Assembly: GCA_051294375.1 (NCBI GenBank)
Contig: CM119264.1
Location: forward strand, 14,167,323-14,231,322
Origin: Paraspadella gotoi
Taxonomy: Eukaryota > Chaetognatha
DNA length: 64,000 nucleotides
Direction of reading: 5' to 3'
In this document: piece after piece, positions 38,789 through 52,415 of the stretch
Layout: the number at the start of each line of letters is the position of its first letter
Numbering within the stretch: the first letter of the stretch is position 1
Notes under the pieces: generated by a model
The model's database searches: none
Seen by the model: only the letters and a program-made list of their open reading frames with translations
What the model was told of the DNA's origin: nothing
Made by a program: the position numbers and the translations under genes

Positions 38789-41700
38789 TCCCTGCTATTT
38801 CTCTCTGTGTAATTCCTTCGTCTTTATTTTCTTTCAACTCTTCCATTTTTGAACTTGAATTTTCTCTCCCTCTCTTCCATTCAATTTCCTTTTCCTCTTT
38901 TCCGTCCGTAATTGGCTTTTTGACTCATCCCCACGCCGACTAAACTTGACGTTTTTGTTCGCGGATTTATTTCGACCTGTCAACTTTCGGGTTTTGGGTT
39001 TTCGCGACGTCATTGCCGCATTCTCAAACGAATCCAATTTTAGGCTAAGGAAATTACGTTCAATCCTCGCAGATGTTTCAGCAACTTCAAAACTTTTTTT
39101 CAGTATTATAATTATTAATTATACTAATAATTAAAAATTAAGAACTTGAATTTGCTAGTATTTTTAACAACGCTTCAATTTGGTTCAGTAGGGCCTCGCC
39201 CTTGTCCCTCGATCCCACGTTCGTTTCCCTCGTCGAGCCGGCCTCGGCTTTACCAGAAAATATGTCGAAACGTGAGACGCTCCCCAAGAGGGCTTTTGCG
39301 GCGGGTGGTGTCATAGCAACGGCGGTGGGAGCGTGGTAGGATGAGAGGGGGGGACGATGGTCTCGTGGCAACGAAAGGGGAGGGGGACCCTCTCGTCTTT
39401 GTGACAAAAGGATACACGCGATTATCATGCGCGAGTCTTCGGGTCCCCGGGAGGCGCGAGCGAGAGAAGCAAAGAGGAAAGAAAATGTGAAAAGAAAAAA
39501 AAAAAAAATCGGGAAAGAAAAAAAAAATGAAAGAAATGATCTCATATTCTCCGAGGACGCGAAAAAATTCGGGTCTTAAAAAATCGCCAAAAATAGGTCT
39601 CGCGTGGGAAATGGGATACGGGGGGGAGGGGAAGGGTGGGGGCGTAGTGTTGTTGAGTTAAGTGGGCAAAGAGAAGAGGTAAAACGAAGAAGGGGAAAGA
39701 GCGAAGAGTTGGAAAGACCTGTGGGACAGAAGGAATCGAGAAATGAGGGATTCTCCAGCAAGAAACGTCGCGTTAATACTGCAGTCGGTTCCGCTGAGAC
39801 ATAAACCGGATTTATTCCGTGACTCGGTTCCGTCTCTGACATTCCGTCGGCCTCGTCAGCAGGGACTTCCTCACCGCTAATCATCCCCTGTTATCGGATC
39901 ACGCGTCGAGTTTGCGTTCATTTGTCTCCACTGATAAAGCGGAATAAATTGCTGGAAAATAACCTTTTGTGACTCCTGAAAGTGATATAGTATGAGGGAG
40001 ATAAGATATATGAGGAAGAGGTAGAGCGGCGAGAGAGGGAGAGGGAAAGAAGGAAAGAAAACGGAGAGGATAATTACTCTTAATCGCTGTGAGACTGATG
40101 AAAATATCAGAAAAGATGACTTGGTTATGTAACTTTAAACAACAGCAGTTTGAGTCACTCTGCGAGTTTAAGACTACTGTTAGCAGTCGTCATATATACA
40201 TTTCAGGTTTTGTTCTAAAATAATATCGTTGATAAAGGGACAAATTTTATTCCACGTTTAGTTACATATATAAGTAATGACCTCGAATTTTCCGCACAGC
40301 GCCTCAAGCGTTTGGCCAATGGAAACTGATTGAGTTTGATAGTCATTCAAATGTCGCATTAGAAAGGTTGGGAGAAAAGTGGATTTTAATGAGAAGGAGA
40401 GAAAGGTCAAATGAAAGGTGGAAAGGTGAAAGGTCGAGATTCAATTATTACAATTTCGATATTAATGATTTCATAGAGGTTTGGGGGAATGGTAGGAAAA
40501 AAAAAACGTGGGGCATCGAGGTTGGTTGAAATTATAAGAAGAGAAAGTCAGACTAGTGGACAAACAAGAGAGAGGCTGGAGTGGTTAAGTCTGGGAATGA
40601 TGAAGCGCGCGCGGATTATTGGGGGGAAATATTTGCCTCGATTCCAAGAGCGTGTCTTCCTCGTGTCTGAAGGTTCGTGGATGGTGAGAGAGAGAGAGAG
40701 AGAGAAGAAGAGACGAGAGAGAGAGAGGAGAGAGGAGAGAGATGATGAGAGAGAGAGAGAGAAAAAAAATCTAGAAAAATATTGGTCTAAAAGAGCCCAG
40801 TATTAATTCTCAGTTTCTGTCATAAATTCTTGATTAGACTAGACAATCAAAACGTCGTCATCAAAGTTATTCCATCCGCGAATGGCCAATATTAATTTTA
40901 TTTTTCAAATCTCGTGGCGTTCGGCTGAGACGAGAAACAATGAACACGATTGCCGTCGGCCATCAAATGGAGTTTGGGTCGAAATCACTCATTTACTGTT
41001 TGACGGTTTGGGATAAATTTGAAAATTTTTCATATAAAACTATATAATGGGTAACATAATTTCACGCGGCATTCTTCTCATTTGTCCTCTCTTCCCGTAG
41101 TTATTAAAACTTCTCTCACATTCCTTTATGCTCTCTACCGTTTCCACAGACGCCAACTGCTCGCAACTCGCTCGACCCACCACATCCCACATCACCGCCC
41201 CTACTCGCGACATACCACCCCGCCGGCGCAATCCGCCAGGGGAGGCATAAAAATAATGAAGGTTGAGTTCGGCGACGTTGATGGATGCTCCCTATTGTTT
41301 TGGCTCGACCGTTTTACATTGTGTCCAGCGACGACGGAGTCCGTTTCAGTGCTGCCTTCCATTTTTCGTTACATTTTTATCGTTGCGGAAAAAAAAAACG
41401 ATTACCGGGTGGTCGGCGATGGAAATATGATTTACTTGATCAGGAACTAACGGAAAACTTTTCAAAAATAGAATATTATACGTAGTAGACAAGATTAACC
41501 AATTAACGATCACGAGTTTGCAAAAGAAAAAATTTAAGCTATGTTTGTTTAAGATCGAGACCTCAAATAGAAAAGGAGAAAAGCAACTTAAATGTGAGAA
41601 GCGAAGCTTAACATAAGTATTAATTAAATATTCATTTATGAAATTAAAAAGTATTTAATTACAAAAAAAGGACAGGCGCAATTTTCTATCAAGGCTCCTC

Positions 41701-42322
41701 CCTCGCATCAAAAATAGGAATGAAAACGCTGTGTTTAATAAATTGAAGACACTTTCTTCCTCTCTCCTTCTCTCGATTCTCTCTCTCTCTCTCTTCTTCT
41801 CTCTCTCTCTCTCTTCTCTTCTCATCCCTCTCTCTCTCTCCTCTTCTCTCTCTCTCTCATCTTCGCTCCTCCACCTCCTGCCTTCCCTGCCTCTTCGAAT
41901 TGAGATCATTTTGCCAATTTATGGCCATTTCCTCTGGAGAGACCGAAATTACCAGATTTTCATTTTTTCTCTTGTTGCCCCTGTCCCCCCATTAATATAC
42001 TTAAAAATAAACATGTCCGCATTTATTTGTTTCTGTTTCGGCCTCTTTTGTCCATATATATTTTCGATTTTTTATTGGTAGCCTGTCTAACTGATTATTT
42101 CCCGTGGCATCTTTTCAACTCTGATTCTGTTAATGAAAAAAAATATTATTGTCTCGATTGAAAATACAAGTTTATACGTGTAAAAAAAAACCGACAAAAA
42201 TATAGTTCTTGTTTATGTATGATATCAGCTAGCTATCTCTATACGTATAATCATTATGCCTGATCTTCTTTTTCAACCCCTCCAACCTCGATAGGACGAC
42301 CAACAACCGCATTCACCCTACC
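38789..42322 (+). repeat. Duplicated segment B
   Basis: About 3.5 kb repeated directly at 48821-52324, ending at a 25-N gap. It contains GA and CT tracts at about 40686-40762 and 41767-41860. A minus-strand frame (39138-39545) ends in a stretch around EAGSTRETNVGSRDKGEALL shared by both copies. It looks protein-like but has no recognised family, and its N-terminal part is disrupted in the other copy. Confidence 0.85.
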
Positions 42323-42347
42323 NNNNNNNNNNNNNNNNNNNNNNNNN
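42323..42347. other. Assembly gap, 25 N
   Basis: Separates the end of segment B from the start of copy A'. Confidence 0.99.
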
Positions 42348-43431
42348 ACTAAAAATTGAAATTATGAATAATAAAAATGATTGTATAGATGATATTGATA
42401 TATTTCAAGATTTGCAGATGTTCTTTAATTGTTGTTGAATTGTTTTCCTTTTTCTTTTTTTTTTCTCGTTTTGTTAATTTAAATATTTATATTTTGTTGA
42501 ATTGTAAACTGTACAATCTATGCGTTTATCTGTAATGCTGTATGCCCTTTTGAATGTACTGTTTCAACTAATTGTTGTAAACGAATAAAACACATATATA
42601 TTGATTGATTGATTGATCGATCGTCGAATTGGTAGGTTCTAGCAACGATATTTTTATTAAACTTCAATACGTATATAATTTTCATAGTAAAAAGCAACAA
42701 CATTAATGAGGATGAAATGAAATGGAGATAAAAGAGAGTGGGATTAAAATCAGAAGAGTGGAAGACACGCGCCTGTGCGAGNNNNNNNNNNNNNNNNNNN
42801 NNNNNNNNNNNNNNNNNNNNNNNNNNNNNNNNNNNNNNNNNNNNNNNNNNNNNNNNNNNNNNNNNNNNNNNNNNNNNNNNNNNNNNNNNNNNNNNNNNNN
42901 NNNNNNNNNNNNNNNNNNNNNNNNNNNNNNNNNNNNNNNNNNNNNNNNNNNNNNNNNNNNNNNNNNNNNNNNNGAGAGAGAGAGAGAGAGAGAGAATGGC
43001 AACGGCATTTCTTGTTTGGCTCCAATTTATGTGATAATGGGGCAGAATCAAAACGTGTCGTGGAGAATATATGTATAACTTTTGGCTCTCGCTCTCTCGC
43101 TCTCTCGCTCTCTCGCTCTCTCGCTCTCTCGCTCTCTCGCTCTCTCGCTCTCTCGCTCTTTCTTTCTATCACTCTCTCTCACATCCAGTATCGTGCGCCT
43201 TTCCTATAATTTCATATATAGTCAACAAATTCAACATATCTCTCAAGGGCAAGAATTAAATTCGATCAACTGATTAAAAAGTAAATGTCAACATTAAAAA
43301 TATTTTTTCGCAATTGGAACGAAGTTTAAACACTATTCCGCTAACGTCGAACCCCATAATCTTTAATACTTTCATCAACGTTCAAATCCGCGGGACATCT
43401 CGTTATTCTAATGAGAGCAACTCTTTCGCCA
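42348..43431 (+). repeat. Duplicated segment A' (copy of 37627-38570)
   Basis: Direct copy of segment A, with a 192-N gap replacing most of its GA tract. It has an expanded octamer array (CTCTCTCG)n at about 43085-43160, where copy A is shorter and irregular. It ends at a 25-N gap. Confidence 0.85.
42782..42973. other. Assembly gap, 192 N
   Basis: Undetermined bases at the position of the GA tract of segment A. Confidence 0.99.
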
Positions 43432-43456
43432 NNNNNNNNNNNNNNNNNNNNNNNNN
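43432..43456. other. Assembly gap, 25 N
   Basis: Lies between the direct copy A' and the inverted fragment A''. Confidence 0.99.
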
Positions 43457-43539
43457 AGGAATTAGGATGACAGGGAAAAAAGGAATGGAGGCTGGAGGCG
43501 GAGTGGTAATAGATACAATTTTAATGGAGAGAGAGGAGG

Positions 43540-43584
<45 letters not shown>

Positions 43585-43905
43585 ACGAGAGACGAGAGAG
43601 AGAGAGAGAGGATAAGAAACATGGAGGGTATTTAACTAAAAATAAAAACAATAAGGGAGGGGAATGTGAACCTGTGGCGAAAAGCAGTTGCTCTCATTAG
43701 AAATAACGAGATGTCGTGCGGATTTGAACGTTGATGAAAGTATTTAAAACGAATTATGGGGTTTCGACGTTAAGCGGAATAGTGTTTTAAACTCGTCGTT
43801 CCAATTGCGAAAAAATATTTTTAATGTTGACGTTTATTTTTAATCATTGATCGAATTTAACTTCTTGGCCTTTCAGCAGATATGTGAATTTGTTGACTAT
43901 ATTAT
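43457..43905 (-). repeat. Inverted fragment A''
   Basis: Reverse complement of about 38353-38789, with indel differences. Its left end corresponds to the same point (about 38789) at which segment B begins. Its right end passes abruptly into the unrelated island. Confidence 0.8.
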
Positions 43906-46900
43906 TAGAGGCTGTTCCCCAGCCTCATCACTCCTGTACAAAGTTCCTCACTCCAGGGTCCGGTTTCCGCCCCATTTTGATTTTTTTGCTTCAATAACGA
44001 TTTTGAACACCCTCGTACAGAGCTAAAAATGTTTTGGTGTATTACCCAAATTGAGCGTCAAAGTCAATAGGTACACACTGACGGCAAACGAGCCAGCTGA
44101 CTTAGAGTATCTATCGTAGTTAGCAGTGGTAAAAATGTTGTTAAAAAATGACAGATTTCATCAAACTCACAAGTGTTTTCTTGTGCAGTCGCTCGTTGAT
44201 AATTATAGAATTGTTTTAAACACTAGTTCCCTGCTAGAGGAAACAATAGCTGGCTGATTATTCGCTAAAGATCCGTCATCATTAGAAATCTAAACGTAGA
44301 GAATCTCCAGGTGATTATGGGGGTATCCCCGCAGTGGCTAACGGAAGTTGAGGTTTAACGGGGGTGGCCGTCATATTGTGTTCAGTATCGAAGCCATTAA
44401 CTTGGCTGCCTGTAGCCGCAGCCTAAGCTCTCAGCAACATTTTCCAAAGCATGAATCGTTGAACATTCCAAATACTTTGTTGGTTCGCTTGCTCTTGCGT
44501 AATGCTAACAATTCCAGTCCATCAGTTTTCATTATCTGCAGTATAACAATCATTTACTTATTACTTACAAATGAGATACCGTTATGCTTTTTTTCTGGGC
44601 GGCAATCTGTTGTTTGAAGTTTGGCAATTTGTCAATAAATCTCCGCCAATTTTGAAATGATCTGCTCCTTACATAAGGATTGCAAACCAAATTCATCATC
44701 AATGTCTTAACAGTATTGATTATCATTAACCAAGTCAACTGACATTTAAAAGGCTTGTTTTTTTCCCTTCACTTTCATTACCTTCTTCATGAAAATTACT
44801 TCAATTGCTTGAGAAGTAATAGGATCCGAAAATGAGTTTTGGAGTAAATAAAGATCCTACTCGTCTGGAGTCGAGATACTTTCCTTCTAAATTATCTGAT
44901 CGCTACTTGTCAGAAACGCAGGTTTATTGATGAAACTGTAATATGGAAAATAACTGGAACCGGACGAATACAGTCTCAATGTTACACCATCTATTAAATG
45001 ATACTTTGAGCAAATTAACTATAAGCTATTATTCAAAAATTCTACATTGATGATTCACTCTCGTCTAGGTGATTATCATATTCATCAAAATAATCAAAAT
45101 GAAGATTGCATAATACTGTAATAGAAAAATCGGTGTGATACCAAAAAGGTGTAGATCAAATTTCGGTGTACGTTGATTAGGGTTTGTTGCAGTAGCTGTT
45201 ACATTGCATAAGTGCTCTAATAGCTAATTGATTTGTTTTTCTGTCCAATTACAGTACATACTCCCTGACAAATTTGCTGTTGGCGTGAAATGGTGTTTTT
45301 GGGGACAATGCTTGGTGAGAATGCTGGTCATTTCATTCACATTGGTTCTAAAGGAATTCAATTAGCCAACCAAAAGATGGTTGAAAAATATTGTAGGGTT
45401 CGAAGAAAATCTGAAATATAGTGTCTCGCACAAAAGAAAGGGTGAGCTTTTGTTGGTTTCAAAATAGAAGAGGATTAAGTTGCACCAAAGTCTGGGATAT
45501 TAATAATAATGGGAATTATAATATTGCTAGCTCTACTGTGAATAAGAATTGAGTCCAGATTGGCCGGAAACAAAGGTTGAAAGACCAGATGAATTTTTAT
45601 ATAACGGAATATTTCCTCTTCTCTGTGTAGTCCATAACAAAATCTGTATTTAGTCTCAGGTAAAGTTTTTTTCATTGAAAGGATATAAGGAATGGTCCAG
45701 AACGTTATTCCATCAGGATCTATTAACCTTTGATAAGTAAAATGAGTTTTCCGGAACGTAAGATTTGATTGAAGAAATTACTCGAATTTTTAGATTGCCT
45801 TTATGGCCTTCTCAAAGCCATAGGGGAAGAATTTTGCACAGGCACTACATAATGTCTCTTGTATAAACAATGTTTGGTATAACGAACACGTATTTCACCA
45901 TCCATAGAATACTGAAACATGCAATTAATTATAATCGTGAGCAGCCTCCATGAGTAAATTTTCCCGTAGAAGTTTTCATGGAGGTGACTGAGTGTAAATC
46001 TATGAGTTCTTCTGATATACAAGAAAATCTCAATGCATGGGAGAACAAAATTGTGTGTCCAACAAAGGTTGCTTTTCTCTTTTTCAGCAACGATTCGTGC
46101 AACGTTTATTGGGGTCAATTACTAGTAAGTATCATTATGTGAAAAAGCCTTACGACCTCTTTTTCCAGAGCAGCTTCTATTTCTGCGTTCCTCATGGGAC
46201 AGATCGCTAAGCAGTGTATCCAATTAAATGCAGTCTATTGACAATGTATCAGAATCTGGGGAAATCCCAAGAAAGTGATTGCTTGAGGAACACTGCAAAG
46301 GAGCAGTTGGTGAAATGCTAGTCACATTGGAACTTTCATGAGCAATAGGTTGCGTCAAACTTTTTTCTAATGGGCGAACCGATATTTGAACTGCCTTAAC
46401 TTGAGAACTGGATTTGACCTAAGGCATACGTGGCAGTAGCATACAGAGAAGATTCTGAACTCCCACCTAGAATTAATTCAATAAAGGCGGAATTTGACCA
46501 TAAGATTTGATTCAATTGAGTCTTTTTGTACGGGTTGAATAATTTAAGGAGACGTGAACCACTTACTGCCCGACTTTAAAAATGCATATCCAGAAGATTG
46601 TTATTTTCTAAAATGCTAAACATCTTAATTTTCTATTTTCTTTTGAAACATATCTTTATCTGCATCACTCGAAATACTTATTAATCTATGCTAAACCTGT
46701 CTTACAGCTTCAAAGCATTATCACAATTCAGATTCCAAAATGGCTGATTGGATCTTGCTTGCGGTCATATTCATGCCTCGGACTGTTACCACGTCATCCT
46801 GTCACTGAACGAACTCTCGTAAAATTTCCCTACTCTCATTTTTCAAAGCGGGTACTCACTCGTGAATTGTTACTATCAGCTAGAAATTAAAAAGTCCCAA

Positions 46901-48110
46901 GAAGCGGAGATGTCCTTCGCAAGAGGATTCAACTTGAGATCTCACATGAACTAGGATCGATGTTACAGAATCTTCAAGCATTGTCTGGAATCGTCTGAAA
47001 AACAATAACAAGTCATCATCATCGCCTCGGGCTGCGACGAAGATTCCTCTCTGTGGATCAAAAGGCAATTTGTAGTAGGATTTAATGATCGAGAAGGTTT
47101 CAGAAGGGGCAGGTGATACCATTCCGGTTAAACATTTGCTTTGTTCTTATCCACAGATGGTGGCAATCGAAACATTTTCCATTAATGAAAACCTTTATAG
47201 AAAGTGACTTTTTCATCTTTGATCGTTCGTCCTCCTCGGGGAGGATGAAGGTAAGGACAAACTGACTCGTTAGGATTATGAGGCAGAAATTGACGAACCT
47301 AGGTTTATCAGTTCGTAGGCGAAGTTATGCAAATCATCGGAATACATATGAAACAAAAACGAATAGTGTGAATGTTATTGCTGGGACGCGGAAAGACTTT
47401 TTAAAAATGAGATGTACCTAATCACCCAAAGGCAATTCCGAACTGATGCTAGCCATTACTATAATTTACTTTGATTCTTAGTTAATTCATTGGCATTATC
47501 CTTGACTATTCCTATAAAAGCATGATTATTAATTGTTTTAATGTTCTTATTCCAAAAAAAGGTTTGTTTATAAGTTGTATTAGAACTTACCTAACATGAA
47601 TTGAATGTTTTATGAAACCTCATCTTCATGCGTTTGTGATGTTGATAATCCAACTATGAGCAGGAATTTATACCACAGGCCATGAATTCCTACACAAAAC
47701 TCATAGTCATAATGGATCTTGCAGCCATTATTACCAGCATTTCTTCTTAAACCTTGGTCATCTGAAGAAATAAAATATAAATTGAAAATTCTATTCAATT
47801 ATACCGACTTTTCATTGAAGATAAGCCAGAAACTCCGGGGAGTGAATGAATGAGACTGTGGAGAGAGTCTTATTGAAGCTTGCATGGGAATCCTGCTATG
47901 TCATTATCTTGTAAGAGTTGATGGAGGCCTTAACCACCAAAGCCTTGGTACCAACAGTCAGTGGCAAGATAGTTTATTTAAATTTAAAATGGAATGGATA
48001 ATTTTTATATTGGTTGTATCCAATTCATAAAAGGTTTTTTTTTAATGTTTTTTCTCAAAGAATTTATTTTGGCTTTAGTTTTTTTGGTTTTAATATTAGT
48101 TATGATTGAA
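43906..48110. other. Compositionally distinct island
   Basis: About 4.2 kb with no GA/CT or GAC arrays, few homopolymers longer than 8 and few CG triplets, unlike all surrounding DNA. Short minus-strand frames at 45475-45675, 45801-46118, 46880-47122 and 47610-47798 have normal-looking amino acid mixtures. The one at 47610 is preceded by a good acceptor (TTTATTTCTTCAG), and a GTAAGT donor lies beyond its stop. None matches a family I recognise. The island may be a foreign insertion, a contaminant or misplaced contig, or unique host DNA. Confidence 0.5.
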
Positions 48111-48820
48111 TGTCATGATTGACATAACAATAAAATTGAAACCCAAGGCACAGTTAATTCCCCCCATCCGGCCGACAACTGCCTGCTTTCCCCCACTGCC
48201 GCTCTCCCGGGCCGCAAGGATGACGACAATGATGAGAAGAAAAAAACTACTTCAGTTGGATTTTGGTATATAAAAAAGGTCTTTTTTGTAAATTTCATTC
48301 GTTCATATAAGACGAACGGGAAGGTTCGCTCGTAGGCGATTCCCCCAAAACTCGGTCGTCAACGATACGATTCGATCAATTGGAATCTATCGTTTTCTTT
48401 AATTCCTCAAAAAAAACGCAGATAAATAATCAGCGTTTCCGCACGTTTTTTAAATTCCGCTCCTTTTGCAAAATGGAGGCTCGGAGTGTGTTTATACAGA
48501 TGGGAAGACGTGCGGACGAACGGCGAGGCTGAAAGGGTCGGGCCGCGGTTGTGCTGCTGCTGTCTATGCTGCGGGCGTTTATAATCGAATGCCACAACAT
48601 TGAAGAGAGTAAAAGGCGACAGCCGACAGCTCAGGGGCTAGTTTATCCTGGGCGCTGGCTTACTGCTGCTGCAGAGGAACGAAGAGAGAGAGATTGGGAG
48701 AGAGAGAGAGAGAGAAGAAGAGAGAGAGAGAGAGAGAAGAGAGATTGTGCTCAATCTTCAATGCAACTGAACAGGTTTGGGAAATAGAGGAAAACCCCGG
48801 AGAGAGACAGAACAGAAGGC
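48111..48820. other. Host-like non-coding DNA
   Basis: CG-rich triplet words return and a GA tract appears at about 48688-48740, so composition is again like the rest of the window. No gene seen. Confidence 0.4.
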
Positions 48821-49331
48821 TCCCTGCTATTTCTCCTTGTAATTCCTTCCTCTTTATTTTCTTTCAACTCTTCCATTTTTGAACTTGAATTTTCTCTCCC
48901 TCTCTTCCATTCAATTTCCTTTTCCTCTTTTCCGTCCGTAATTGGCTTTTGACTCATCCCCACGCCGACTAAACTTGACGTTTTGTTCGCGGATTTATTT
49001 CGACCTGTCAACTTTCGGGTTTTGGGTTTTCGCGACGTCATTGCCGGCATTCTCAAACGAATCCAATTTTAGGCTAAGGAAATTACGTTCAATCCTCGCA
49101 GATGTTCAGCAACTTCAAAACCTTTCTTTCAGTATTATAATTAATTAATTATACTATAATTAAAAATTAAGAACTTGAATTTGCTAGTATTTTTAACAAC
49201 GCTTCAATTTGGTTCAGTAGGGCCTCGCCCTTGTCCCTCGATCCCACGTTCGTTTCCCTCGTCGAGCCGGCCTCGGCTTTACCAGAAATATGTCGAAACG
49301 TGAGACGCTCCCCAGAGGGCTTTTGCGGCGG

Positions 49332-49356
49332 NNNNNNNNNNNNNNNNNNNNNNNNN
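49332..49356. other. Assembly gap, 25 N
   Basis: Gap inside segment B'. The matching place in B is continuous. Confidence 0.99.
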
Positions 49357-50815
49357 GTGGTCGTAATAGCAACGGCCGGTGGGAGCGTCGGGTTAGGATG
49401 AGTGGGGGGGTGGCGCGATGCTCGTGGCCAACGAGAAGGGGGAGGGGGACCCTCTCGTCTGTTTGTGAACAACAAGGATTACACTGCGATTATCATGCGA
49501 GGTCTTCGAGTCCCGGGAGCCGCAGCGAGGAGAAAGCAAAGAGAAAAGTACAAATGTGAAAAGGAAAAAAAAAAAAACGGAGAAGAAAAAAAAATGAAAG
49601 AAATGAATTCCTCATATTCTCGAGGAGACGAAAAATTCGGGGTTTAAAAATCGCCAAGAAATAGGCTCCGGCCCGGGGATAATAGGAACGCGGGTGGGGG
49701 GGAAAGGGTGGGGGCGTAGTGTTTGTGGTAAAGGGGCAAAGAGAGAGGGTTTTAAAGCGATACGAAAGAAGGGGAAGAGCCGAAAGTTGTAAAGAATGTG
49801 GGCGAGGAAGGAATGAGAAATGAGGGATTCTCGCTAAGAACGTGGTAAGGGGCAAAGAGAAGAGGGTAAAACGAAAGAAGGGGAAAGAGCGAAAGTGTGA
49901 AAGACTGTGGGCGAGAAGGAATCGAGAAATGAGGGATTCTCGCAAGAAACGTCGCGTTCAAACTGCAGTCGGTCTCCGCTGAGACATAAACCGGATTATT
50001 CCGTGACTCGGTTCCGCTCTGACATTTCCGTCGGCGTCAGCAAGGACTTCTCACTCGCTAATCATCCCCTGTTATCGGATCACGTCGAGTTTGCGTCATT
50101 TGTCTCCACTAAAACGGAATAAATGTGGAAAAAACCTTTGTGACTCCTGAAAGTGATATAGTATGAGAGAGATAAGATATATGGAGAGTAGAGGGCGGAG
50201 AGAGGGAGAGGGAAAGAAGGAAAGAAAAAGAGAGGAAATACTCTTAATGCTGAAGACTGATGAAAATATCAGAAAATGACTTTTAATGTAACTTTAAACA
50301 ACAGCAGTTGAGTCACTCTGCGAGGTTAACACTTAGCAGTCCATATATACATTTCAGTTTTGTCTAAATAATATCGTGATAAAGGGACAAATTTATTCCA
50401 CGTTAGTTACTATATAAGTAAGACCTCGAATCCGCACAGCCTCAAGGCGTTGCCATGGAAACTGATTTGAGTTTGATATTCATCAAATCGTCGAAGAAAG
50501 GTTGGGAGGAAAAAGGGGATTTTAATGAGAAGGAGAGAAAGGTCAAGATGAAAGGTGAGAAAGGGGAAAGGTCGAGATTCATTAATTCAATTTCGATAAT
50601 TAATATTTCATGAGGTTTTGGGGGGATGGTAGGAAAAAAAAAACGTGGGCATCGAGGTTGGTGAAATTATAAGAAGAGAAAGTCAGACTAGTGAAAAGCA
50701 AGAGAGAGGGCTGGAGTGGTTAAGTCTGGGAATGATTGAAGCGCGCGGATTATGGGGGAAATATTTGCCTCGATTCCAGATCGTGTCTTCCTCGTGTCTG
50801 AAGGATGTTCGTGGC

Positions 50816-50820
<5 letters not shown>

Positions 50821-50878
<58 letters not shown>

Positions 50879-50880
50879 AG
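50821..50880. repeat. (GA)n microsatellite
   Basis: GA tract in B'. It is purer and differs in structure from its counterpart at about 40686-40762. Confidence 0.95.
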
Positions 50881-51808
50881 AAAAAAATCTAGAAAAATAT
50901 TGGTCTAAAAGAGCCCAGTATTAATTCTCAGTTTCTGTCATAAATCTTGATTAGACTAGACAATCAAACGTCGTCATCAAAGTTAATTCCATCCGCGAAT
51001 TGCAATATTAATTTTTTTTTCATCTCGTGGCGTTCGGCTGAGACGAGAAACAAATGAACACGATGCGTCGCCATCAAATGAGGTTTGGGTCGAAAATCAC
51101 TCATTTACTGTTGACGGTTTGGATAAATTTGAAAATTTTAATATAAAACTATATAATGGGAACATAATTTCACGCGGCATTCTCATTTGTCCTCTCTTCC
51201 CGTAGTTATTACTCTCTCACATTCCTTTCATCTCTCTAACCTTTCCACAGACGCCAACGCTCGCAACTCGCTCGACCCACACTCCACACTCCACACTCGC
51301 CCCTACTCGCGACAGACCCACCCGGCCGCGCGCAATCCGCCAGGGGAGGCATAAAAATAAATGAGTGTTGGTTCGGCGACGTTGATGGATGCTCCTTTGT
51401 TTTGGTCGACCGTTTTAATTGTGTCCAGCGACGGACGGAGTCGTTTCAGTGCTGCCTCCATTTTTCGTTACATTTTTATCGTTGCGGAAAAAAAAACGAT
51501 TACCGGGTGGTCGCGATGAAATGATTTATCGGAGAAACTTTTACATCAAAATAGAAATTATACGTAGTAGACAGATTAAAATTAAGATCACGAGTTTGAA
51601 AAAAAAATTGTATGTTTTTTAAGATCGAGACTAAATAAAGAAGGAGAAAAGAATAAATGTAGAAGCGAAGTAAATAAGTATTAATTAATATCAATTTGAA
51701 TATTAAAAAAATATTTAATTAAAAAAAAAGGAACCAATTATTCTATCAAGGCTCCTCCCTCGCATCAAATAGGAATGAAAACGCTGTTTTAATAAATTGA
51801 AACTACTT

Positions 51809-51809
<1 letters not shown>

Positions 51810-51853
<44 letters not shown>

Positions 51854-51900
51854 CTCTCTCTCCTCTGTCTCTCTCCTCTCTCACTCTCTTCTCTCACTCA
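51810..51900. repeat. (CT)n microsatellite, interrupted
   Basis: CT tract in B', counterpart of about 41767-41860. Confidence 0.9.
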
Positions 51901-52378
51901 TCTTCCTCTCACCCTCGCCTCCCTCCTCTCGAATTAATCATTTTGCCATTTAGCCATTCTCCCTGGAGAACGAAAACGAGTTTTCATTTTTCTCTCTGCC
52001 CCGTTCCCCCCATTAATTACTTAAAAAATAAAACATGTCCGCCATATTTTCGTTCCCTCTTTTGTCCATATATATATTTTCGATTTTTTATTGGCCGATC
52101 GAACTGAGTTAATGCTCGTCGGGCGATCATTTTCACTCGATCGAAGAAAAAAAATATTATCTCTTGAAAATTCAACGTTTTATACGTGTTAAAAAAAAAA
52201 CCACAAAAATATAGTTCTTGTTTATGTATGATATCAGCTACGTATCTCTAATACGTATAATCATTATGCCTGATCTTCTTTTTCACCCCCAACCTCGATG
52301 AGACGACCAACAACCGCATTCACCACCTCAGCCGTCACGGACGCAACCGCGAGCAAATTGAAAATCTTCCCTTTTGCG

Positions 52379-52412
<34 letters not shown>
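52379..52412. repeat. (GAC)n triplet array
   Basis: About eleven GAC units, interrupted by GAT, just beyond the end of segment B'. Confidence 0.95.

Positions 52413-52415
<3 letters not shown>

Larger units (their letters stand above)
48821..52324 (+). repeat. Duplicated segment B' (copy of 38789-42322)
   Basis: Direct copy of segment B with frequent small deletions and insertions. It contains a local re-duplication of about 110 bp near 49735-49930 and a 25-N gap at 49332-49356. At the right it continues into unique sequence with a (GAC)n array, whereas B stops at a gap. Confidence 0.85.

Noticed and set aside
44348-44617. 89-codon plus-strand frame in the island
   Set aside because: Length expected by chance in mixed-composition DNA; no domain recognised.
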